Origin: Betaproteobacteria bacterium
Lineage (GTDB): Bacteria > Pseudomonadota > Gammaproteobacteria > Burkholderiales > SG8-39
Assembly: GCA_947466535.1 (NCBI GenBank)
Contig: CANIEV010000024.1
Location: 1 to 33,230, forward strand
DNA: 33,230 bases
Direction of reading: 5' to 3'
In this document: positions 1 to 7,094 of the stretch, in pieces
How positions within the stretch are numbered: the stretch's first letter is position 1
Layout of the letters: each line of letters begins with the position of its first letter
Translations under genes and position numbers: made by a program
The notes under the pieces: generated by a model
Databases searched by the model: none
Seen by the model: only the letters and a program-made list of their open reading frames with translations
What the model was told of the DNA's origin: nothing

Positions 1-652
1 GAATGACGTGGCCGATCGAGGGGGCGCGGCCGAGTCCGCCGCCCACGATCACGCGAAAGCCGGTTTCGCCGGACTCCGCTTTGATCGCGTGCAGCCCGAT
101 GTCGTGTACGAGTACGGCTGCGCGATCCTGTTTCGCGCCATTGACCGCGATCTTGAACTTGCGCGGCAGATAGGTGAATTCCGGGTGGAACGTTGACCAC
201 TGGCGGATGATTTCGCACCAGACGAACGAATCCACGATTTCGTCGGCCGCAACCGCCGCGAACTGGTCGGTGGTGGTGTTGCGAATGCAGTTCCCCGAGG
301 TCTGGATGGCATGCATCTGCACCTTGGCGAGTTCGGCGAGCACGTCCGGAATATCCCGAAGCGGGATCCAGTTGAACTGAATGTTCTGGCGGGTCGAGAA
401 GTGCCCGTAACCGCGGTCCCAGGTGCGCGCGATATGCGCGAACGTGCGCATTTGCTCCGAGCGGAGCAGGCCGTAGGGCACCGCAACACGCAACATCGGG
501 GCATGGCGCTGGACGTACAAGCCATTGCGGAGCCGCAAAGCCTTGAATTCGTCTTCCGAAAGGTGCCCGGCCAGATAACGCGTTGTCTGGTCGCGGAATT
601 GCGCCACCCGCTCGTCCACAAGGCGCTGGTCGATTTCGTCGTAGATGTACAT
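1..652 (-). CDS. cysI: Nitrite/sulfite reductase hemoprotein, N-terminal part (CysI-like), partial
   Basis: Reading the minus strand from an ATG at 652 gives about 217 residues that run off the left edge. The start MYIYDEIDQRLVDERV, the stretches YGHFSTRQNIQFNW and MHAIQTSGNCIRNTT, and the later VIVGGGLGRAPSIGHVI match the N-terminal ferredoxin-like and first sirohaem-domain regions of the assimilatory sulfite/nitrite reductase hemoprotein family. That family reduces sulfite to sulfide with electrons from NADPH-flavoprotein or ferredoxin. The 4Fe-4S cysteines would lie beyond the window. The reading frame is closed by a stop 33 bases upstream of the ATG, so 652 is the first possible ATG. The gene is divergent from cysB, the usual activator of such genes, which supports sulfite over nitrite as substrate. 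The family is secure; the exact substrate is inferred. Confidence 0.88.
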   Translation of the reverse strand, partial: MYIYDEIDQRLVDERVAQFRDQTTRYLAGHLSEDEFKALRLRNGLYVQRHAPMLRVAVPYGLLRSEQMRTFAHIARTWDRGYGHFSTRQNIQFNWIPLRDIPDVLAELAKVQMHAIQTSGNCIRNTTTDQFAAVAADEIVDSFVWCEIIRQWSTFHPEFTYLPRKFKIAVNGAKQDRAAVLVHDIGLHAIKAESGETGFRVIVGGGLGRAPSIGHVI

Positions 653-776
653 GTATTCAGGCTTTTCCCAGAAGGCGCGATCGTATTAGACTGGCCATAT
701 GCTTAAAAAGAATTAGTAATCATTAGTTAATCGTTTTTTATTATATAGATTCAAATTACACGGATTTGGGATTGCC
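653..776. promoter_or_regulatory. Divergent cysI/cysB control region
   Basis: This 124-base spacer separates the divergent cysI-like and cysB genes. Positions 701-756 are strikingly AT-rich against the GC-rich surroundings. ATTAGT occurs twice (712-717 and 722-727), one helical turn apart, followed by a T-run and TATATAG. This is the natural place for both promoters and for CysB binding, because LysR-type regulators usually bind the spacer between themselves and a divergent target. No exact -35/-10 pair could be fixed by eye. Confidence 0.55.
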
Positions 777-1718
777 ATGAACTTCCAGCAACTCCGCTAT
801 ATACGCGAAACCGTCAGGCAGGGACTGAATCTGACCGAGGCAGCGGCAAAGCTCTTTACTTCGCAACCGGGTGTGTCCAAGCAGATCCGGGAACTCGAAC
901 ACGAGCTCGGCGTGGAGATCTTTGTTCGCCGTGGAAAGCGCATCGTTTCATTGACGCTGCCCGGGGAGCAGGTGCTGAAGGTCGCAGAACGCGTGCTTGA
1001 CGAGGCGGACAACCTCAAACGCGTTGCCAGCGAGTTCCGGGATATCGAGGCGGGAACGTTCGCGATTGCGACCACGCATACCCAGGCCCGCTATGCGCTG
1101 CCCCGCGTGGTGTCCGAGTTCCGCAAGAAATATCCCAAGGTGCACCTGTCGCTGCACCAGGGAACGCCGCAACAGGTCGCCGGGATGGTGATCGACGGTG
1201 TCGCTGACGTCGGAGTGGCCACCGAGGCACTGGCGGGGTATCCGGAGTTGCTCGCCCTGCCCGCCTACACATGGTCGCATTGCGTGCTGGTTCCTCCGAA
1301 GCACCCGTTGCTTCGCGATTCGGCGATCACGCTCGAGGCGCTGTCGCGCTACCCGATCGTCACCTACGACGCCGCATTCACCGGGCGCACGCATATCGAC
1401 GAGGCCTTCGTTGCCAAGGGCCTCAAGCCGGACATCGTCCTTGCCGCCTCGGATTCGGACGTGATCAAGGCCTATGTGGAACTCGGCCTCGGCGTGGGCA
1501 TCGTCGCCGCCATGGCGTTCGACGAGGATCGTGACCGCGAACTGCGCCGCATCGACGCCGCACATCTGTTTCCGACCAACACCTCGCGTATCGCGGTCAA
1601 GCGCGGGATATTCCTTCGCGGATTCGCCTACGACTTTCTCGAACTGTTCTCGCCGCGGCTCAGCCGCAAGAGCGTCGAGCGTGCGCTCAAGGGCGGCCAG
1701 GAGATGTACGAGCTCTGA
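777..1718 (+). CDS. cysB: LysR-type transcriptional regulator CysB
   Basis: The product of 313 residues is a LysR-family regulator. Residues 1-60 form the winged helix-turn-helix, opening MNFQQLRYIRETVRQGLNLT with the CysB-typical LFTSQPGVSKQIRELE recognition region. Residues from about 90 form the periplasmic-binding-protein-like effector domain (TTHTQARYALP, HQGTPQQVAGMV). CysB and Cbl activate sulfate assimilation genes in response to N-acetylserine and sulfur limitation; the TTHTQARY and HQGTP segments are typical of that branch. The length is close to the roughly 324 residues of the family. It lies divergent from a cysI-like gene, its expected target. The ATG at 777 is preceded only by a weak GGGAT. 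Cbl is the alternative name; CysB is more likely as a sole copy next to cysI. Confidence 0.9.
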   Translation: MNFQQLRYIRETVRQGLNLTEAAAKLFTSQPGVSKQIRELEHELGVEIFVRRGKRIVSLTLPGEQVLKVAERVLDEADNLKRVASEFRDIEAGTFAIATTHTQARYALPRVVSEFRKKYPKVHLSLHQGTPQQVAGMVIDGVADVGVATEALAGYPELLALPAYTWSHCVLVPPKHPLLRDSAITLEALSRYPIVTYDAAFTGRTHIDEAFVAKGLKPDIVLAASDSDVIKAYVELGLGVGIVAAMAFDEDRDRELRRIDAAHLFPTNTSRIAVKRGIFLRGFAYDFLELFSPRLSRKSVERALKGGQEMYEL

Positions 1719-1799
1719 ATGTCAGGACCGGGGAATCGCCGAACAATCCCGACAATGCAGACGATTTCTCGAGCGGTTCCCTCCAAAATCAGGGGGATT

Positions 1800-1822
1800 T
1801 ACAAGGGGGTGCCCCCCTTGTA
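1800..1822. terminator. Perfect hairpin between convergent cysB and M14 gene
   Basis: Positions 1800-1809 (TACAAGGGGG) and 1813-1822 (CCCCCTTGTA) are perfect inverted repeats around a 3-base loop. The hairpin sits in the 114-base spacer between the 3' ends of two convergent genes, where a bidirectional terminator is expected. It has no clean T-run on either side, so termination efficiency is uncertain. Confidence 0.6.
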
Positions 1823-1832
1823 CGTCCGCCTT

Positions 1833-2843
1833 CTACAGCGCGACGTCGTCCCATTCGTGCGCAACGAAGGACACGCGCTCGCCCGAATGCACGACGGGGT
1901 CACGGCGTATTCCGATCAGCCGAACCGGGTGGTCGATCGACAGGGTCTCGACGACCTTGCCGTGCAGATCGATGATTTCGCCGTAGACCTCGCCCGCGCC
2001 GAGTACCGCATCCGGGCGTTTGGAGGCGCGGAAAAGTCCGCCCCGGGTACAGGTGACGTGCTGATAGCGCTTGACGCGACGCACCGTCTTCACCGGCCGC
2101 GTCGCGCCTTCGAGCATCCCGAGCAGACCCGCCACGCCGGCCATCCCTTCGACTCCTTGTTTTACGTGTTGCTCGTCACGACGTCCGCCGGCACCGAGTT
2201 CGATCATGAACGACGGCTTTCCCGCCTCGAGCAGCTGGTAATCGATCGAACCCGCAAGATGGCCGGGCAGTTCGCCCGGACGTGAATGGACCGGCATGTA
2301 GCACGCATAACCCGGTTCGAACTGGGCGAGCATCTTCAGCAGGGTCATTTCGTCAATGCCGCCTGTCGATGCCACCTTGTACACCGCGAACGGGGAGCAG
2401 TCGAAGGGGGTGCCCATCGTATGCATGCTGACGAGCGCATCCGCGCAGCCCGATACCGCTTCGAACAGTTTCGCCGCGGTGCGCTCGGTGGTCAGGCCGT
2501 CCGCGTGTCCCGGAAAACTCTGGTCGAGGTCGAGGTCGTCCTGCGTTGCGCGCTTGCGCCGGATGTCGAGTGCCCACGGATTGGCGGTGGCGGTCACGAC
2601 CACTGTGCCTGTGAGCTTGGCAAGCGGTAGCGCGCGGACAAATTCGAGCGCCGCGAACACGCCGTTCAACTCGTCGCCATGCACCTGGCCGTTGATCCAG
2701 AGGCACTTGCCGGGATGCGCGCCTCGCGCTACGACCACGGGAATCGACACGGCTGCGCCGCTGGCGAGATTGCCGAGCGCAAGGGCGGTTTCGGCGAGCG
2801 TTGCGGGCGCAAGGGCTTCGATGAACTGCTTGAGGCTGGGCAT
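1833..2843 (-). CDS. Succinylglutamate desuccinylase/aspartoacylase-type zinc deacylase (M14 family)
   Basis: The product of 336 residues belongs to the AstE/AspA branch of the M14 zinc carboxypeptidase fold. The zinc ligands are visible as H55 and E58 in NGQVHGDELNG and H141 in VSMHTMGTP. E215 in FMIELGAGG matches the catalytic glutamate position. The C-terminal part from about residue 250 looks like the usual beta-rich cap. Family members hydrolyse N-acyl amino acids in the cytoplasm, but the substrate cannot be read from the sequence. The start at ATG 2843 (MPSLKQFIEA) gives a normal family length. The frame stays open upstream, but that part would overlap the MATE gene's start and has low-quality composition. 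The gene is divergent from the MATE exporter. No arginine-catabolism genes are adjacent, so AstE itself is unlikely. Confidence 0.82.
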   Translation of the reverse strand: MPSLKQFIEALAPATLAETALALGNLASGAAVSIPVVVARGAHPGKCLWINGQVHGDELNGVFAALEFVRALPLAKLTGTVVVTATANPWALDIRRKRATQDDLDLDQSFPGHADGLTTERTAAKLFEAVSGCADALVSMHTMGTPFDCSPFAVYKVASTGGIDEMTLLKMLAQFEPGYACYMPVHSRPGELPGHLAGSIDYQLLEAGKPSFMIELGAGGRRDEQHVKQGVEGMAGVAGLLGMLEGATRPVKTVRRVKRYQHVTCTRGGLFRASKRPDAVLGAGEVYGEIIDLHGKVVETLSIDHPVRLIGIRRDPVVHSGERVSFVAHEWDDVAL

Positions 2844-2877
2844 GGTCTTGGCTGCGAGGGTTGGTGTCAGGTTAGCC

Positions 2878-2885
2878 AGTATAAT
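2878..2885. promoter_or_regulatory. Candidate -10 element shared by divergent M14 and MATE genes
   Basis: TATAAT at 2880-2885 is a perfect sigma70 -10 hexamer on the plus strand, 84 bases before the MATE start. Its complement gives TATACT (2878-2883) facing the M14 gene. No good -35 hexamer at 16-18 bases was found in either direction, so which gene it serves is unclear. Confidence 0.35.
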
Positions 2886-2969
2886 TCGCCCCCCTTGCCG
2901 TTGACCGTTTCTGCTTCGACTTCCGGCGGTTCCGGCAACCTCGCATCGTCCAGTAAAGCGTCCCCTTTC

Positions 2970-4325
2970 ATGTCCAAAAGTGTCATCGGCGACGTCGTTC
3001 GCCTCGGCTGGCCGGTCTTCATCGCGCAGATTGCGGTAATGACCAACGGCCTGATCGATACCGTGATGGCGGGCCGCTACTCGACTGTGGATCTGGCCGC
3101 GATAGGCGTCGGATCGAGCATCTATTTCAGTGTGTTCGTTGCGATGATGGGCGTGCTGCTTGCGCTCTCGCCGATCGCCTCGCAGCTCTACGGGGCGCAG
3201 CGTTTCGGTGCCATCGGCGAGGAAGTGCGGCAATCGGGCTGGCTCGCACTCGGTCTGGCCGTTGCGGGCTTTCTCATCCTGCGGTATCCGGGGCCCTTTC
3301 TCGCGATCAGCGAGTTGCCACCCGAGGTCGAGGTTCGCGCCCGTGATTATCTGGTGGCGATGTCCTGGGGCGTGCCGGCGATGCTCGCGTTTCGCGTGTT
3401 CTACAGTTTCTCAACCGCGGTGTCGAAACCGCGGACCATGATGGTCCTGAACCTGTGCGCGCTTGCGATCAAGGTGCCGCTCAACTGGGTATTCATGTAC
3501 GGATATCTCGGCGTGCCGGAACTCGGGGGCGTGGGGTGCGCGTGGTCGAGTACCGTGATCGCGTGGTTTCTATGCATCGCCGGTTGGCTCTGGTGTCGAC
3601 TGGATCCGGCCTATCGGCGTTACGGCGTGTTCGAGCGCTGGAGCTGGCCGCGCTGGAGGAGCATCGCGAACATCATCTCGCTCGGTTTGCCGATCGGGCT
3701 GACGTTCTTTGTCGATGTGACGGGCTTCACCTTCATGGCTCTGTTCATCGCACGTCTGGGGCCGGAGAACTCGGCGGCGCACCAGATCGCGGCGAACTTC
3801 GCGGCGATGCTGTTCATGCTGCCGCTTGCGCTTGGCAATGCGTCAAGCGTTCTGGTGGGCCAGGCGATCGGCGCGCGCGAATTTGCCCGCGCACGCGCCA
3901 CCGGCATCGCCGGGCTGGGGGCGGCGATGCTCTGCGCGGTGTTCGTCGGCGGGGCGCTTGCGCTCGGCAAGCAGACCGTCGCCGATCTCTACACGATTGA
4001 CCCCGCGGTGAGCGCGATCGCGGCGACCTTGCTTGGATTCGTTGCGATCTATCACCTTGTTGATTCGCTGCAGGCGGTTGCAGTGAACGTGCTGCGGGGT
4101 TACAAGCGCGCGGTCGTGCCGATGGTGATTTATGCCGTGGCGCTCTGGGGCGTGGGTCTGGGCGGTGGCACAACCCTCGGCCTGCGCGGCATCGAGGGTT
4201 GGATGGCTCCGCTGGGGGCAAAGGGATTCTGGATCGCGGCGAGCGCGAGTCTCATGCTCGCCGGCGGCCTCGTGACGGCGTACTTTCTTTACGTGAGCCG
4301 GCGCCCGGATTCTGCGGCGATTTGA
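2970..4325 (+). CDS. MATE family multidrug/toxin efflux transporter
   Basis: The product of 451 residues is a hydrophobic twelve-helix membrane protein of the MATE (NorM/DinF) family. The opening GWPVFIAQIAVMTNGLIDTV with MAGRYSTVDLAAIGVG is the typical first-helix signature. A second related half begins near SLGLPIGLTFFVDVTGF, which is the internal duplication of the family. Members export drugs or metabolites across the inner membrane in exchange for sodium or protons. The ATG at 2970 (MSKSVIGDVV) gives the usual length; the frame is open further upstream but would run into the divergent M14 gene. The last 74 bases overlap the 3' end of the convergent TfoX-domain gene. The substrate is unknown. 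Confidence 0.9.
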   Translation: MSKSVIGDVVRLGWPVFIAQIAVMTNGLIDTVMAGRYSTVDLAAIGVGSSIYFSVFVAMMGVLLALSPIASQLYGAQRFGAIGEEVRQSGWLALGLAVAGFLILRYPGPFLAISELPPEVEVRARDYLVAMSWGVPAMLAFRVFYSFSTAVSKPRTMMVLNLCALAIKVPLNWVFMYGYLGVPELGGVGCAWSSTVIAWFLCIAGWLWCRLDPAYRRYGVFERWSWPRWRSIANIISLGLPIGLTFFVDVTGFTFMALFIARLGPENSAAHQIAANFAAMLFMLPLALGNASSVLVGQAIGAREFARARATGIAGLGAAMLCAVFVGGALALGKQTVADLYTIDPAVSAIAATLLGFVAIYHLVDSLQAVAVNVLRGYKRAVVPMVIYAVALWGVGLGGGTTLGLRGIEGWMAPLGAKGFWIAASASLMLAGGLVTAYFLYVSRRPDSAAI

Positions 4326-4689
4326 GCGGGGCCTTTCTTGCGGTCCTGCGCCTGGTCGCGGGCGATGCGTTGCGGGCGCGAAGCGCGGCCTCCAGCGCGA
4401 GCTTTCCCCAGACGATCATCTCCGGCGGCGATTCGAGCGCTTCAGGCGGCGGGGTGTGAAAACCGAGGGACGCTTCCTTCTCGAGGCGCTGATACACAAA
4501 CTGCTCGCCGCCTGCGGCGAGGAACTGCTCCCGCGTCAGCTCGTCGGTCTTCAGCCACAGCGTGCCATCGTGAATGATGGCGATGAAAAATCCGTCGCAG
4601 TAGGCACCGTGTCCGCCAAACATCCGCCTGACCGTAATCGGCCCGAGCGGTGCCAGCAGTTGCGCAATGTCGGTGATGAACCGGTCCAC
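4252..4689 (-). CDS. TfoX N-terminal domain protein
   Basis: The product carries the TfoX-N domain (LLAPLGPITVRRMFGGHGAY, followed by FIAIIHDGTLWLKTDE and a GFHTPPPEALE segment). It ends in a basic Arg/Ser/Pro tail. In this family the RRMFGG motif normally sits 15-25 residues from the start. The GTG at 4689 gives 19 residues before the motif and 145 residues in total, leaving 32 bases after the upstream DUF427 stop. The only ATG codons upstream in frame are at 4875 and 4869, which would overlap the DUF427 gene by about 150 bases and add a low-quality segment. The GTG start is therefore preferred, though its ribosome binding site is weak. The function of standalone TfoX-N proteins is poorly defined; a competence role should not be assumed. 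Confidence 0.75.
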   Translation of the reverse strand: MDRFITDIAQLLAPLGPITVRRMFGGHGAYCDGFFIAIIHDGTLWLKTDELTREQFLAAGGEQFVYQRLEKEASLGFHTPPPEALESPPEMIVWGKLALEAALRARNASPATRRRTARKAPLKSPQNPGAGSRKESTPSRGRRRA

Positions 4690-4721
4690 GGCTTCGGGCG
4701 CGAACTTCTGGGGCGAACGTC

Positions 4722-5006
4722 TTACTCGGTGACTTCCACGCCCCGCCAGAAGGCGATGTAGCCCTTGATGTTGTCCGCCGCCGATTTCGTATCCGGGTAG
4801 TACCAGGCCGCGTCCTTGTTGGTCTTTCCGTCGACCACCACGTCGTAATAGCTCGCGGTGCCTTTCCATCCGCACACCGTATGGGTTTCGCTCGGGCGCA
4901 ACACATCGGGCTTTACCGCGTCCGGCGGAAAATAGCGGTTGCCTTCCACCGTTCTGCAGTCATTGCTTTGCGCGATCACCGCGCCGTTCCATACGGCCTG
5001 GGTCAT
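4722..5006 (-). CDS. DUF427 domain protein
   Basis: This small 94-residue product matches the DUF427 family over its full length. Visible family features are the opening AVWNGAVIAQSND, the segment GNRYFPPDAV, the core TVCGWKGTASYYDVVVDGK, and AAWYYPDTKSAADNIKGYIA before FWRGVEV. The start at ATG 5006 is supported by a GGAGG ribosome binding site a few bases upstream. It is followed on the same strand by the TfoX-domain gene, probably as a two-gene transcript. The biochemical role of DUF427 proteins is not established. Confidence 0.85.
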   Translation of the reverse strand: MTQAVWNGAVIAQSNDCRTVEGNRYFPPDAVKPDVLRPSETHTVCGWKGTASYYDVVVDGKTNKDAAWYYPDTKSAADNIKGYIAFWRGVEVTE

Positions 5007-5066
5007 GGAGCCTCCGGGAGTTCAATTGCCGCGGCGCATGCCACGATGCACAACGCGGTGAAATAC

Positions 5067-5100
5067 GGCAGGGTGATGCGGGGGAGCGCATCTCCCTGCC
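5067..5100 (-). terminator. Strong stem-loop after the glutathione S-transferase gene
   Basis: Arms 5067-5080 (GGCAGGGTGATGCG) and 5087-5100 (CGCATCTCCCTGCC) pair over 14 positions with one T-T mismatch around the loop GGGGAG. It lies 19 bases beyond the GST stop on the minus strand and before the DUF427 gene. In the minus direction it is followed by GTATTTC rather than a solid T-run, so it may be an imperfect terminator or an RNA-stabilising structure. Confidence 0.55.
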
Positions 5101-5118
5101 GGTCCGAAAAAACGAATC

Positions 5119-5742
5119 TTACGAATTGCGCAGCTTGATCGCCTCGACCGCCGCAGGCCTTGCGGCCGAGGCGGTGAGGAAAGCGTTGAGTTTCGGGAAC
5201 TGCGCAAGTTTGTCGTAATTCATCTCGAGCAGCGCGTACATCACGCTCGAGACGATGAAATCGGCCATTCCCCACTTGTCGCCCTGGAAATACGGCGACT
5301 TGTTCAGATGGTCCTCGAGCAACTGCATCTTCGCGAGCAGTTTCGGCTCGGCCTCGTCGGCGAGCTTCGGATTGCGCTTCTCCGGCGGAAAGCGGAAGCG
5401 GTGCTGGAACACCAGGATCATGTCGCCTTCGACGTCGTTGGAGATGAAGAAGGCCCATTGCAGCGCGCGCCCCTTATTTGCCATGTCGGGTGGCAGGAGC
5501 GGGCTCTTGTACTTCTCGGCGAGGTAGAAGTTGATCGCCGCCGATTCCCACATCACGAAGCCGTCGTCGTCGATGGTCGGCACGCGCGCGTTCGGGTTGA
5601 GCCCGCGGTACCAGTCTTCCTTCGCGGTCGCGTTCGGCACGTTGATCGTGACATTCACGTGCTCGTAGGGAATGTTGGATTCCTTGAGCAGCCAGCAGAC
5701 GCGGAACGCACGCGAGCGGTACTGGCCATAGAGCTTCAGCAT
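5119..5742 (-). CDS. Glutathione S-transferase family protein
   Basis: The product of 207 residues has the two-domain GST architecture. The N-terminal thioredoxin-like domain shows MLKLYGQYRSRAFRVCWLLK at 1-20, the cis-proline glutathione-site motif NARVPTIDDDG, and WESAAINFYLAEKY. The all-alpha C-terminal domain contains GDKWGMADFIVSSVMYAL, the conserved N-capping box region. GSTs conjugate or reduce electrophiles with glutathione in the cytoplasm; the substrate here is unknown. The ATG at 5742 is preceded by GGAGAG and starts directly at the first beta strand, so it is preferred over a further upstream ATG at 5805. Confidence 0.92.
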   Translation of the reverse strand: MLKLYGQYRSRAFRVCWLLKESNIPYEHVNVTINVPNATAKEDWYRGLNPNARVPTIDDDGFVMWESAAINFYLAEKYKSPLLPPDMANKGRALQWAFFISNDVEGDMILVFQHRFRFPPEKRNPKLADEAEPKLLAKMQLLEDHLNKSPYFQGDKWGMADFIVSSVMYALLEMNYDKLAQFPKLNAFLTASAARPAAVEAIKLRNS

Positions 5743-5842
5743 GGGATTTCTCTCCGTCGATGATGGTGTTTGGCGCCGCGCGCCTCTGGCAGCCCCGGCA
5801 ATCATCCCGAAGGCCGCCCCTAGCTTACCGCATCAACGGCGG

Positions 5843-5861
5843 GGCCCGAACGGCGCGGGCC
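5843..5861. other. GC-rich inverted repeat after the Tat-exported protein gene
   Basis: GGCCCG at 5843-5848 and CGGGCC at 5856-5861 form a six-base-pair hairpin with a seven-base loop just downstream (minus strand) of the gene ending at 5867. There is no T-run, so it is at best a weak terminator. Confidence 0.3.
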
Positions 5862-5866
5862 GGGCC

Positions 5867-6877
5867 TCAGGCTGCGGTCATCTGGAACACGGACATTTCA
5901 ATGTCCATGATTAATCCTTCACCGCCGGGCACGCCGCGAAACCCCATCTTGTAGGGAAGAAGCTGGACGAACCCGAGGCGGGCGGCGTCATCGCGCCCGT
6001 TTGCAGCGCCGTAGGTCAGAACGCCCGGCCGGCGGTCGTTTTGCTCCCCTCGCAGCAGCACGCTCTCGCACCACCGTCGCAGCCCAACGGCGGGTACGGC
6101 CGGGTTCAGCGGTATCGAGAATCTGAGCGGGCCGATTTCCGCTGCTCCGAGACGGAACTCGGATTGGCGGGCATCCAACCGCGTATCGGGAACCAGTTTG
6201 CGGGTCCAAAGGGGCGGTGTCACCCTCGTGGCATAGCGGGTTTCGCTCTCCAGCCCCTGGATCTGCAGTTGGTACATGGATGAGTTACCCGTCACGAATC
6301 CGGCGGGTATTTGCGGCGGAGTGGGCAACCGTGGGGGCGGTGGAAACTGATACTGATCTGCGGCAATCCTGAGCGCGATCTGGGCGGTTTCCTTTTCGGC
6401 GGCAACGGCGCCCGGGAAACGGATCTCGGTGAGAACCGAGCCGCCCAGCTTGAGTTGGAAGATCGGCTGCAGCAAAGCCGTCGGGTCGAACCAGAAGAGG
6501 CTTGCCTCCCTGCGGGCGCCGGTTCTTACCGACCCTGTCAGAGACTCCAGAATCCATGGCCAGAGGGTTTTTGACCGCGCCATCGGGAGCAGGAACTGGA
6601 TGTCATCGAACCGCGTGGGGCCGTTCATTTTGGGACCCGTGCCATCCGGACCGACGGCCCCCGCCATCACCGGTGCCTGAGGGCCGCCGCCGTCGATCCA
6701 GGTTCCGCGATGAAATTCGCCGCCAATTTCTAGGTATGAAACAAGCGGAATGGCACGGCTGTCCTGTGTTGCCGCGAAAACGTGCGTCGCCTGGCCAAGC
6801 GCGGCGTAGCCGGCAATCGCGCCGGCAGATTTCAGGAATGTCCTGCGCCCGAAGTTGCGTTCGATATCCCGTTGCAT
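5867..6877 (-). CDS. Tat-exported protein of unknown function, possible duplicated tail-tube-like fold
   Basis: The product has 336 residues. The N-terminus shows a twin-arginine signal (GRRTFLKSAG, then a hydrophobic stretch to HVFAATQ), so it is probably exported folded by the Tat system. No catalytic motif was recognised. The mature part seems to have two similar halves. Each has a segment of the form F(D)DIQF or LRFSIPL, followed by a Trp-containing helix (LWPWILESL and LRRWCESVL), and closes with a strand pair after a Pro (EIRFPGA, VQLLPYKMGF). This order recalls T4-gp19-like phage tail-tube domains, but the resemblance is weak and judged by eye. It is divergent from the Pro/Gln-repeat gene and may belong to the same system. 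A Cys (RRWCESV) lies in the second half. Confidence 0.6.
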   Translation of the reverse strand: MQRDIERNFGRRTFLKSAGAIAGYAALGQATHVFAATQDSRAIPLVSYLEIGGEFHRGTWIDGGGPQAPVMAGAVGPDGTGPKMNGPTRFDDIQFLLPMARSKTLWPWILESLTGSVRTGARREASLFWFDPTALLQPIFQLKLGGSVLTEIRFPGAVAAEKETAQIALRIAADQYQFPPPPRLPTPPQIPAGFVTGNSSMYQLQIQGLESETRYATRVTPPLWTRKLVPDTRLDARQSEFRLGAAEIGPLRFSIPLNPAVPAVGLRRWCESVLLRGEQNDRRPGVLTYGAANGRDDAARLGFVQLLPYKMGFRGVPGGEGLIMDIEMSVFQMTAA

Positions 6878-7080
6878 GTATTCCTCCCGGTTGTTCCGCT
6901 GAATAACGCGGTTCGTGCATCGACGGTCGACGTGACGCTTTGGAGCTTGCGTCTATCCGTGACTTATTACTCACTCGAAGAACTTGCCCTGCGCGGGGGT
7001 CAACGCCGCCGGCGCAGCCCCGTTGTACACCCAGACCGTCGTGTTCTTCGTGCTATCGTTGCCCGAGCCATGGCGGATTC

Positions 7081-7090
7081 AGGGAGGAAT
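7081..7090 (+). promoter_or_regulatory. Strong ribosome binding site fixing the start at 7095
   Basis: AGGGAGGAAT lies four bases before the ATG at 7095 and is followed by a clear signal peptide. This decides for 7095 over earlier in-frame starts from 6984 on. Confidence 0.8.
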
Positions 7091-7094
7091 TGTC

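Noticed and set aside
6959-6974. A CRP-like site (GTGA-N8-TCAC) upstream of the Pro/Gln-repeat gene, attractive because a cAMP cyclase is in the cluster
   Set aside because: The spacing between the half sites is eight bases, whereas CRP requires six, and the outer T/A positions do not match.
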